From Cryptomeria japonica (taxonomy: Eukaryota > Streptophyta > Pinopsida > Cupressales > Cupressaceae): DNA of 32,500 nucleotides. Of this stretch, positions 9,967 through 18,434 are shown one piece after another. Made by a program: the position numbers and the translations under genes. The notes below the pieces were generated by a model. The model was given only the letters and a program-made list of their open reading frames with translations, had not been told where the DNA came from and searched no databases. The stretch is taken from contig NC_081406.1 in assembly GCF_030272615.1 (NCBI RefSeq), positions 142,803,541-142,836,040 on the forward strand, in the 5' to 3' direction. How positions within the stretch are numbered: position 1 is the stretch's first letter; every line of letters begins with the position of its first letter.

Positions 9967-12428
9967 TGTTGACATTGAGTTGTTGTTGATGTCAACTGGT
10001 ATAGGATGGCTATTAGTATAAGAGATGTATATGCAACACTATCATCGATCCATACCGGATGTGATGTCTTTGATGTCACCTAGTATTGCACGTCACTGGT
10101 AAGGGAGAGAATGTCATTCAACAAAATGGCCATTGGAGTCACTGGTACACAAGTTAGTGTTTGACTTGTGTTGGAGATATGGAAAGGAGACTGATATGAT
10201 ATAACAACTGGTAAATGATGACATCTAGAAGAGAGCACGATGATGGTCAGTTGATTGTGCTGAAGAGGGGGAATGTTATCTAAATCACATCAACACTGGA
10301 AGAGAAGTATGTGCAGGCCACCGGTATGGTGTGTGGATGAAGAATAACATGACTACCACCGAATGAAGACAAAATTGACAGTAAGAGTTCCCAAACCAGA
10401 TCACATGTGCATGTTTGAAGATATGCTTCTCAAACAGGGAAGCCATATTGATGTAATGTCAGATGCAGATGATAAGGATCTAGTCCCACTGGTAAGTGGA
10501 ACTTATCTCCTATTATGAAAAGTGTGCGTCATAGTTCTGTGAGATAAGACAAAAGAGTTAAAGACATGTGCTTGAAGTCTCACACCGGATCTACCGATGA
10601 ATCATGAAGATTCCTTGAGTGCATGAAATCAAAGATATGCACTGGATCGACAAAGAAGGCATAATGAGGTACCTGAATTGTTGAAGTGTGATGGTTTTGT
10701 CACCTTGACAAACCAGTTAAGATATGGTCTGGGCTGATGATGAAGAAGACAAGGCTATAACAACTGTAGATAGAGAATACAATAGGTATGTAGATGCCTT
10801 AGAAGGAAATAGTTGAAGGTTGATGACTAGTGTAATCAAGGGTGCCTACTGGTAAGTATGAGAACCAGTGAGAGACAAAAGAGGCTAAGTGATGTGCTCT
10901 TTTCTGATGAAGATGACCATGTGGTGGATTGATATGTTTGGTAACTGGCAAAGGTGCTCCACCAAAAGAGATGCCAAGTGTAATGTGATGGCTGATCGGT
11001 TAGGGTATAACTTGTAGGGTTAGCGAGGCAGTAGATGAACACGATAATTGAGTTGGTTGATGATCCTATCTAGATCGACATAGAAGACCTAGCAAAGATG
11101 GATTCTGACAAAGGGGCCACGTGGAGGTGAAGTGGCATGCATGCACTAGTAGACATGTTGAGTCGATAAAGTATCAGGCGGCGAGGCAGATGGTGACACG
11201 TCGACATTTATGTTGACTGCATGATTCACAGGACGTGAAGCAGAGGTTTGCAACTTGAGGTCAAATGGACAACAAAGATCCCGGTCAGACTATTTGACCA
11301 TATTAAGGTAGTTAAAGAAAACTGTGAAACTATTCTTGGTGATCAACCAAGAGATCCATCGATATTTTATGTGCAAGTTGCTAGATGAGGAAGACATGTT
11401 TTGGAAGGCATGCCAATGATGGGATTGATTTTACTTGGCTCGACCTCAAACAAGAAACCCTAACCGCCCAAATGTTGAATTGGCTTTTGACAGGAAAACT
11501 AGTTTATAAATATGCAAGCCAAAATTGATGAGTCTTGTTGCTAGATGAGAGGGTATTACTGCTGAAGAAGTGAAATCAATCAAGTGCTCACCAAGAAGAA
11601 GAAGAAAAGACTAATTATGAGGAAGAATAGGGTGGAAGTGTTCAACCGACAACAAAGAGAGAACTGACAGTCAGCCATTGAGTCTGACAAAGAAGAAAAC
11701 ATACAGTGATAGAACCGACAAAGAAGTATAACATAAGACTACAGAGAAGGAAAACAAAGAACCGACAGAGGGTAGTACTAGTAGAGAGGAGTAGTGTAGC
11801 AGTGAAAACCAACAAAGAGTAGAATTGACAGAGAGTGAACTAACAAATAGAGAATCGACAAAGAAGAAGAAGAGACTGAACTAGTGAAGGTGCAACAGAG
11901 AGTAAGGTTGTATCAGGTGATAAGATTGCAGCTGTGTTAGGGTGAGCAGAGAACTGACATAGTATTGGAGAGAGGAGATCCAGTAGAGAGATTTGTAGAA
12001 GAGTTACAAAATTCATTAGTAATAAGACTATTACTTTTGTAATTGAATATGTTCATTGAAGAGCACTGAGTTGGAGCTCGATGCAGGGGTTGTAGCTCCT
12101 TGGGTTGGTGCTCTAAATCAAGGGTGGGTGCTCCTTGGTTTGGTTCCCTAAATGTTGTAATAAGAGTTTCATTGTGAGGCTAGATTGGAGTAGTAGACTC
12201 CAACAACATTTCTGACCAAGGTTTTTCCCATCTTGTGTTTTCCTTGTATATGCTAGTGTTATGCGATGTCCCTTTCATGTATGATTTCTTTTGTGTTAGT
12301 ATCCCCTCTAATCGGTAAGTTATCTTTCTCTTAGATTTGATAACCAGTATACACACATAGGATAGTTAAAGGGAAATTTTTTGGAAACCACTGATTCACC
12401 CCCCTCTCAGTGGCACATGTGTCTAACA
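9967..12428 (+). repeat. 3' LTR of the Gag-only element
   Basis: It starts TGTTGACATTGAGTTG and ends TGTCTAACA, so it keeps proper TG...CA ends. At 2462 bp it is the fuller copy and is exceptionally long for a copia-type element. It carries the roughly 530-bp segment (10704-11234) missing from the 5' LTR, and lacks a short segment (about 40 bp, near 5570-5612 of the 5' LTR). The repeated ACCGACA-AAGAG motif region is present at about 11650-11880. Confidence 0.9.
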
Positions 12429-12433
12429 GCTAG

Positions 12434-12699
12434 TAGTTGGACAATCAAAGTAGGTGAATTGCTCAAAGGAAATAAAAGAAGATAAGAGAAATAAAAGATA
12501 AGATGATAGACAACAATGATGCTTGTTTGACTTGATAAGAACATTTATCTTGGTGTGCAAGATTCTATCACTATTGTGACAAGAGATATCTTAGATGTAA
12601 ATGTATTACTTTGGACCTCTAAATAAATGAATATATTAGAGATAGTGTGAGATTAACATTGTGTGATGGTAATATACATCTATGATTAATTTATAGATT
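12434..12699. other. AT-rich DNA with no recognised gene
   Basis: I see purine-rich, AT-rich sequence (repeated GATAAGA-like words at 12478-12540) and no coding motifs. No terpene synthase exon is visible on the minus strand. Confidence 0.4.
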
Positions 12700-12840
12700 A
12701 TTCATTCATTTTAAAAGTTTAATCTATAAAATCAAAAAACATAGCTACGAATAGAACTCTCCACAACTTAAATATAGACCACATAAAAGGTTCAATTATT
12801 AGATACATCTGTCTATATGTAACTTATTATAAAGAGGACA
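12700..12840 (+). repeat. Diverged direct repeat, copy 1
   Basis: Starts ATTCATTCATTTTAAAAG and ends near TTATAAAGAGGACA. Matching blocks occur in the same order at 13155-13298: ATTCATTCATTTTA, AGTTTAATC, TAAATATA, CCACATA, GGTCAAATTATT versus GGTTCAATTATT, CTATATGTAA and TTATAAAG. The copies are about 455 bp apart. What they belong to is unknown; ends of a small decayed element are possible. Confidence 0.65.
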
Positions 12841-13154
12841 ATAAACAAGTAAAGGAAATAACTCGAGTGGTAGTGCTAAGGTTTTGGCTTTCTTTGGTGA
12901 TGGTGTTGAAGAAGGAATGATGACACAGATGACAAGGATGAAGATATTGCTTTTGTGATGGGTTCTCATTGGAGGGAGAGAATTGGTCAATATTTGGGCT
13001 ATGTAGGGGATTTATCACCCTTGTATTTCATTTTCCCTCCTCACTCGAATTTCTTTCTAGCTTGCATTGTGTACATTGGAATAGTATTTTTCCTCTAATT
13101 CCCTAGTTGAGTTAACTTATTTGTCAATTTATACTAATAGGAAATTTCATTCTA

Positions 13155-13298
13155 ATTCATTCATTTTACAAGTTTAATCAATAAAACTAAAAATGAAAAC
13201 TATTAATAAACGTAACTTCACCTTAAATATATGCCACATAGTAGGTCAAATTATTATATGCCTTTTCCTATATGTAAGAATCCTTATAAAGGGAGGGA
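13155..13298 (+). repeat. Diverged direct repeat, copy 2
   Basis: This is the partner of 12700-12840, in the same orientation. It starts ATTCATTCATTTTACAAG and ends near TTATAAAGGGAGGGAA. The sequence between the copies holds no motif that I recognise. Confidence 0.65.
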
Positions 13299-14085
13299 AG
13301 AGAATAATGATACATATTATGATCAATAACACCATAGCAACCATAACTTTAAGAAAAACTTATACAGAAAGGAATGAGGTGTTTCCATAGACATACTTTT
13401 TAGGCACTCCATGAGGTTAGTCGTGACATCTATTAAATAACTAAATAAAGAGGGTATGTTGATAATGTTTACATCACCATACCATGCAAGATGACATCAA
13501 TATATTACTCCATAATGCTCAATCTTTGGGTATTAATTATAGCCATTAATTTTTGAGTCTTAGAGCAATTTATAATCGTATTTCTATTTGTATTCCCAAT
13601 TGTTTTGATTAAGTAAAAACAGGTTTTTGAAAGGAACCCATACCCTTTACATATCAGGAGAGCAAAAGAACTAGAAAGAACTGTGCCTGATCACTTCAAA
13701 GTTCACTTTCACTTGTGGCACCGAAGAAGGTATTGCCACACATTGTTTAGCATGATGTCTTTGTTGTGCTCAAATCATTTGCACATTTGAAGGTGCCTAT
13801 TGTAATACTTGATGTTACAATTACACATTATTGTTTGTTCATTGTGTAGCCATGATAAATGGTCCTATTGACAAATTTTGGGTTGTTTGTGCATAATCTG
13901 TCATGTATGCCAAACTTGATTATACATAAGTATACTACTGTGTCATTGGATGTCTGAACATACGGAATATGTGGCATCAGCATAGTGAAATGTTCTCGCA
14001 TCTCTGATTGTTAATCATCTTAAGGAACCTTAGATGTCTTTTGTTGTGCTACATTTGTCAATGTTTTTGGTATCACCATTTGGTC
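13299..14085. other. No gene recognised
   Basis: AT-rich sequence with scattered short open frames. From about 13630 rightward the composition resembles the retroelement-like block at 14086-16259, so this may be part of the same decayed element, but no motif supports it directly. Confidence 0.4.
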
Positions 14086-14835
14086 TTACGCAAATGGCAT
14101 TGTATTAAACAATGGATTATTGACCACTTCAAACAATGCCTTTGGAGAAATTTTCACACTTAAATTCTTAGATGCATGTGTCTCAAGTAGTGTAGTTGGA
14201 GCCTCTTGTTGCAAACTAACTTCATTTTGACGAGGCTCAATATTAATGAGATTGTTTGTCTCATGTTGAACTTGAACATTACTTTGAGCATTTGACGTCG
14301 CAAAATTCCATTGAATCATACTTAAATATTTAATGGGAAACATTTGAAACATCTTGCTCATGAATTTATCCACTTTTTTGGTTATTTTGGGATTGTTGAT
14401 AACCATATCAAATCTATGTGTGTTTGGATCAAAAGATGAATCTGGTTTATCATTTGGGTCAATTTCTTGTTGAAGGTCCTCAATTGATCCAAAGCCTTGT
14501 AAAATATTTTGTCCTCCACATGATGTTGGTGGTCATTGGTTCAATTGATTATTGTGAAATGGTGCTATCCTTGAGGGTGTTGGTGGTACACTTCCACACC
14601 CTGGTTTCATTGGCACAAATATGGGTTTATAGTATGGTGGCGATCATAGTTGTACCATCTCATATTGTGGTATTGTGTTGCTTGGAGGACCCACATTAAA
14701 ATCAGGTGGTTGGGTATGATATTGTTGAATTTTTTTGTTTTGTATATCATCCATTGGAAAAGACATAGCTTGATATGTAGGCTCTTGTGATTTTTTGGAC
14801 TTGGACCTTGTTTCAACAAAAATGTCACTATGCAA
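14086..14835 (-). pseudogene. Decayed proline/glutamine-rich ORF, unrecognised (possible retroelement Gag)
   Basis: Starting at the ATG at 14835, about 250 codons stay in related frames with two in-frame stops. Parts in order: a basic start (MHSDIFVETRSKSKKSQEP), a Q/P-rich stretch (TQPPDFNVGPPSNTIPQYEM), then PIFVPMKPGCGSVPPTPS, an acidic part (EDLQQEIDPNDKPDSSFDP), then VINNPKITKKVDKFMSKMFQ, and a Q-rich tail ending NPLFNTMPFA at the stop (14086). I recognise no family. A long non-coding leader upstream (14836-16259) followed by a P/Q-rich first ORF is the arrangement of some plant gypsy elements, but no zinc knuckle or pol domain follows. Retroelement origin is inference. Confidence 0.5.
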
Positions 14836-16259
14836 TGTTTTTTGGGATTTTTGGATTCAAGAATGCAATGAAATGCAACTAAAAGGATTGCAAACGCAAC
14901 TTACAAGAATAATAATGCAACTTATGTTTTTTTGTTGTATTTGAACTTTTAAGAATGATTATGAAATGAAACTTAAGTTCAAACTTAGGGAGTGAAAATG
15001 CAATCTATATTTTTGTTATTTTTGAAGATTTGGAAAACTCTTGAAATGCAAGTCTAAAGAGATACCCTAGGAAATTGAAATGGAATCAAGACCTTAAAAA
15101 GACAAACAATAAAGGACAAATTGATAAAGTCTCACCTATGGCTTGGATGTTAAGCTAGGTTTGACAAAAAAATGTTGTTGACAAAAGGACAAGGGTTGGA
15201 CGAAGGTCAAGACCCCCTTAACAATAAATTTGGATATGATCTAAAGATTTAGATTTTTTAAGTTTGGAAAAGCTAATTTGAGATTAAAATGCAAATTGGC
15301 AATGATAATGACAAGAACGTAGGATATGATATGGATATGAAAGGATAACTCAACCCAGGACAAAACTAAGGTTCCGGACAAAGCTAATGCAATAAGGTTA
15401 TGAGAAGACTAATGATTTGGAATATGAAAATGCACCCTAATCCAAGACCTAAGTTTGAGAAAATGACCTATCAATACAAAGGAAATGAATGATTAAAACC
15501 TAGTAAAATGACTTAACCTAGATGCCAAAGGGAATAATGATAATGCAAATGAAATATTATGAAGGGAATGGATAGGTCTTAAGACCTAAGTTTGGACCAT
15601 GCAAAAACCTATCCTATAATGACATGGATTTTGAAACCAAGGATTCCAATTGTTTGATAAGCCATTCTATTGAAATATCTTCAACTTTGGATGATAACTC
15701 TGATTAATTTTGAGACAAATTTTGACCCTTGAAGTTTTTTGTTTGCAATTTTGTGACCAAGGTCGTTATGTCTTTCTTTAATGTGATATTTTCCTTGAAA
15801 TGATGTTTTTAATTTTGTTAAAAAACTCAAAAGACATAATGGCTATTTGACTTGTTGCATGAAATGAATGCACATCCAATTACAATCCTAAGGTTTGGTA
15901 GGGACAATAGTATTTGGATTTCCACTACAGATAAATTCGAGCTGCACTTATTCAAAATGGATAGCCTAGAAGTTTGGTGATGCTGGCTCCCCTACCATGA
16001 CACTCACTTCTTGGGTACACCAATGTTCGAATTCCCAAAGATTCAAAGATCTAGGGGAATTTTCTATCTCAATTCTGAATTTCAAGATTGTGGGATGGCT
16101 TCAAAGGTCCAACCTCTTGCACAAACAAATAGAGGGATTTTGGCAACTAAAACAATTTGGCTCCTAGTAAGGGCATTCATTCAGGTGGCCATATGTGTGG
16201 AATTTTGCTCAATTAAGAGGCCTCCTAGTCCTTGTAGGTTTTTACTTAGCACACAAATA
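14836..16259 (-). other. Non-coding stretch, possibly a retroelement leader
   Basis: No coding frame with recognisable motifs. The words CTAGGTTAAG, CCTAAG and CTTAGGTCTT recur in variants between 15160 and 15610, giving it a repetitive character. It lies upstream (minus strand) of the decayed ORF at 14086-14835. I looked for a primer binding site near 16260 and found none of the common types. Confidence 0.4.
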
Positions 16260-16810
16260 TTGTAGTGCCCCTCCTTGATCCATCTTTTATTTTTGTGCTT
16301 CGATAGATTATATTGCTATAGCATAGACTACATTGAGATGATTTTGATAGATGTTATGGATTTATTTATGCTTATGATGCTTCATTGTTGATGACATACA
16401 TGTTATATTTGCACTTGATATTATAATTTCATGAGGATGATGATGATATTCATAGACTGTTATGATGACAAACTCTTATTTGATGATCTTTATGTGCTCA
16501 ATTCATATGCATGGATTATATTTATGGTGATTTGATGGTATCTTATGGTGTACTAGCCCTATTGTATGATTATTTCTATGCGATGTTTGATGTTATTGTG
16601 TGTGACTATCTTCATGAGTAGAGACAATGTCATATCACTCATTGTGAGCATGATATGTCGTCATGATTTTGTATCACTTGTCTATAACTTATCATGATGT
16701 ATATGTATTGTATATATTGTTTTTAATGTTTGATAAGATAAAAACATATCAAGACCAAAGAGATGAGGACAACAACTTATAAGAAACTTAAACACAGTAA
16801 AGTAATTTAC
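16260..16810. other. Unassigned; possible LTR edge at 16260
   Basis: TGTAGTGCCCCTCCTTG at 16260 has the look of an LTR terminus (TG start, or ...ACA end on the minus strand) at the edge of the block above, but no partner copy exists in the window. The rest is TGATGAT/TATGAT-rich and AT-rich. Nearest 16810 it is probably the first intron of the terpene synthase gene. No exon was found. Confidence 0.3.
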
Positions 16811-17053
16811 ATCATAAGATTTAGGGAGGGATTGAAGAAAATCATGATCCCACAAGTTGGGGTGATGATTTCCAATGCGCCGTGTGATGCCTTGTTCATC
16901 AGTGGTAGTAAGTGCCATATTGATTGGCATTCGGGCTACTCTGCGGCGTGATGGGTATAGTTTGGTAAGACTAGGCTTATCATGGTGAATGGAAGAAGGC
17001 TTATGAAATGATAGCTTCTGTCCAACCATAGGCTTATAACAAGCGAGGGACAT
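16811..17053 (-). pseudogene. Terpene synthase exon 1 (plastid transit peptide and RRx8W motif)
   Basis: The ATG at 17053 opens an 81-codon exon that ends at a GTAAAT donor (16810-16801). The N-terminus (MSLACYKPMVGQKLSFHKPS) is rich in Ser, Lys and Leu and short of acidic residues. Together with the basic LYPSRRRVAR it fits a plastid transit peptide. Then come PINMALTTTDEQGIT and RRIGNHHPNLW, the exact RRx8W motif of monoterpene-type synthases, then DHDFLQSLPKSYD. His in WDHDF replaces the usual second Asp. The exon has no stop or frameshift. Exon 2 and later exons are not in the adjacent 16811-12434 DNA. The only other pieces on this strand are the last two exons at 986-1655. I infer a plastid monoterpene synthase ancestry, with the locus now non-functional. 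What remains uncertain is whether both pieces come from one gene. Confidence 0.88.
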
Positions 17054-17152
17054 TTTGGCTCTGTACTATTATTATTATTATTCTTGATCAAGGCAAGGAG
17101 GATGTTTCTCTTTGTTATTGTGAAGCTTTTCATCCACCCCAATTTATTGTTT

Positions 17153-17248
17153 CGAGCTACTCTACGGCGTGATGGGTATAGTTTGGTAAGACTAGGCTTA
17201 GCATCATGGTGAATGGAAGAAGGCTTTTGTCCAATGAGAGTGGAAGCC
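17153..17248 (-). repeat. Partial duplicate of the terpene synthase targeting-peptide segment
   Basis: This repeats the coding part of exon 1 found at about 16932-17030, some 222 bp upstream. It reads LASTLIGQKPSSIHHDAKPS then LTKLYPSRRRVAR, against GQKLSFHKPSSIHHDKPS and LTKLYPSRRRVAR in the main exon. The core differs by only a few substitutions, a 3-bp in-frame insertion (Ala codon) and a gap of about 15 bp. There is no ATG at its start (TTG instead), and it lacks the RRx8W part. After RRRVAR it diverges into unrelated DNA containing an ATT run (17069-17083). It could be a leftover first exon of a duplicated gene, or a local duplication. Confidence 0.8.
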
Positions 17249-17267
17249 AAAGGCTTAAATTTTTTTA

Positions 17268-17512
17268 GGAAACTGATAATTGTTTCATTTTTTGTTTAAA
17301 GAAATTGATAATCACTAAATTGGTTTTATCTCCACAAAATGATTCTAGTCAATTTTTTAGGAAATGATAATCACATTAGATAATTGTTTCATTTTTTTAA
17401 AAGGAAATTGATAATCACTAAATTGGTTTTATCTCCACAAAATGATTGACAAAATGATTGTAGCCAATTTTTGAGAAAATTGATAATCACATTAGATAAT
17501 TGTTTCATATTT
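17268..17512. repeat. Tandem repeat upstream of terpene synthase exon 1
   Basis: Two full units (17301-17402 and 17403-17512) share AAATTGATAATCACTAAATT, GGTTTTATCTCCACAAAATG and CACATTAGATAATTGTTTCA in order. A partial unit (17268-17300) precedes them. The second full unit carries a short internal duplication of ACAAAATGATTG. The array lies about 20-260 bp upstream (minus strand) of the duplicated targeting segment, in what would be promoter DNA. Confidence 0.85.
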
Positions 17513-17994
17513 TTTATCATGTTTTGAAAGATGTAAATAGGTTGTTTTAAAGTTTTTCTCTTATTATAAGTTGGTAGAATGTCACTACATGTGAATTTGA
17601 TAGATAAGACAAAATGTTCGTGACCACTTTGATATCTAAATAAAATTAACAAAATGTTTGATGTTACCTAAATGGCTTATGAAATGCAACCCTTAAATTT
17701 TTTTATAACATATTATTTTGTAAAATAATTTCTAAAACAAAAGTCAATTTAATATATAGATAGATACACCTGTTGGGTTCGTGCAGGATCATGGGGGGCC
17801 AAAAAGTGGCGATGTGAAAAAAATAGCCTTCTCGACTCACCTAAAAATGTGAAAATCTGTGTTGACTTTTTGCTTGGCTTGGGTGTCAGTACAGCTTGGC
17901 ATGGTAAACACCTAGGAAAATCGGATATCCAATTTTTATAGGTAATTTTAAATTAAAAAAATAAATTATATAGTATATAATGTAATATAATAAT
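17513..17994. other. No gene recognised
   Basis: AT-rich DNA with a less AT-rich island at 17770-17930 (CCTGTTGGGTTCGTGCAGG to GCTTGGCATGGTAAACACC). The island has the look of a repeated element, but it has no second copy in the window and no coding motif. Confidence 0.4.
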
Positions 17995-18283
17995 ACCTAG
18001 ATGATTACCTTCTGTATACCGATCTGTTCACTATCACTGTTTAGCCGATTGACCTCTTCTGTGTTGGTCTACTCACTGCTTGTTGGTTGGCCTCCTGTGT
18101 GCCGGTCTACTCACTGTTTACCCTGTCTACACTCTGCCTAGTCGGTTATCATCTGTATATCAATCTACTTACTACTGATAGACTATGTAGACTTGAAACA
18201 CGATGTTGCCAATAATGACAACCATATCATTCACCGGTATACCGATCATACAAAATGCACCAAAATGCACCAAAATGCCAACA
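17995..18283 (-). repeat. 3' LTR, truncated
   Basis: It matches the first part of the 5' LTR (24545-24829): for example, GATTACCTTCTGTATA at 18003-18018 corresponds to 24559-24574. On the minus strand it starts TGTTGGCATTTTGG. Similarity stops near 17995, where AT-rich unrelated sequence begins. A 10-bp unit (ACCAAAATGC) is present in nearly three copies at 18259-18280; the 5' LTR has a different, shorter form there. Confidence 0.85.
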
Positions 18284-18298
18284 AACTCCCCCTTTGGT
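18284..18298 (-). other. Polypurine tract
   Basis: The minus strand reads ACCAAAGGGGGAGTTTG directly before the 3' LTR start at 18283, the expected plus-strand primer. A near copy (GGAAAAAGGGGGAGTTTT) lies about 105 bp upstream at 18386-18403. Confidence 0.85.
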
Positions 18299-18385
18299 AT
18301 TGGTGGCAAACATTACAAAAAAATGACATTACAAAAATGTGCCAGTGGAAAACACTACAAGAATGTTCACAATGTACAAATCTCC

Positions 18386-18403
18386 AAAACTCCCCCTTTT
18401 TCC
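18386..18403 (-). other. Second polypurine-tract-like site
   Basis: AAAAAGGGGGAGTTTT on the minus strand shares the AAAGGGGGAGTTT core with the true tract next to the 3' LTR. It lies between the stop of the unknown ORF (18435) and the LTR. It could be a duplicated end or a second plus-strand priming site. Confidence 0.5.
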
Positions 18404-18434
18404 ATCAATGACAAAGACTATACAAAATAATTTG

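Larger units (their letters stand above)
4627..12428 (+). mobile_element. Non-autonomous LTR retrotransposon with Gag only and giant LTRs (TR-GAG/LARD type)
   Basis: This is a structurally complete element: LTRs at 4627-6606 and 9967-12428, primer site at 6609-6621, polypurine tract at 9955-9965, and near-identical 5-base flanks (GCTAC at 4622-4626, GCTAG at 12429-12433) that look like a target-site duplication with one substitution. The 3.36-kb internal region holds only a decayed Gag. I find no protease DSG, integrase, reverse transcriptase or RNase H motifs. Primer site and Gag place it with copia elements. Gag-bearing elements without pol are known in plants as TR-GAG and need an autonomous partner. 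The LTRs differ at many sites (roughly 10-15% by eye over the first 240 bases, mostly transitions), so the insertion is old. Confidence 0.85.

Noticed and set aside
16011-16265. 84-codon plus-strand open frame
   Set aside because: No family motifs, and it lies in repeat-like leader DNA next to a possible LTR edge.
16260-16680. Confident LTR call
   Set aside because: Only a TG-start resembling an LTR end is seen; no second copy, primer site or polypurine tract supports it.
986-17053. A single intact, expressed terpene synthase gene with giant introns
   Set aside because: No central exons, in particular none with DDxxD, could be found between 1656 and 16810 on the minus strand, so an intact gene is not supported.
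17153-17250. Upstream duplicate as an alternative translation start of the terpene synthase
   Set aside because: Its apparent first codon is TTG, not ATG, and its frame runs into a stop without reaching the RRx8W region.
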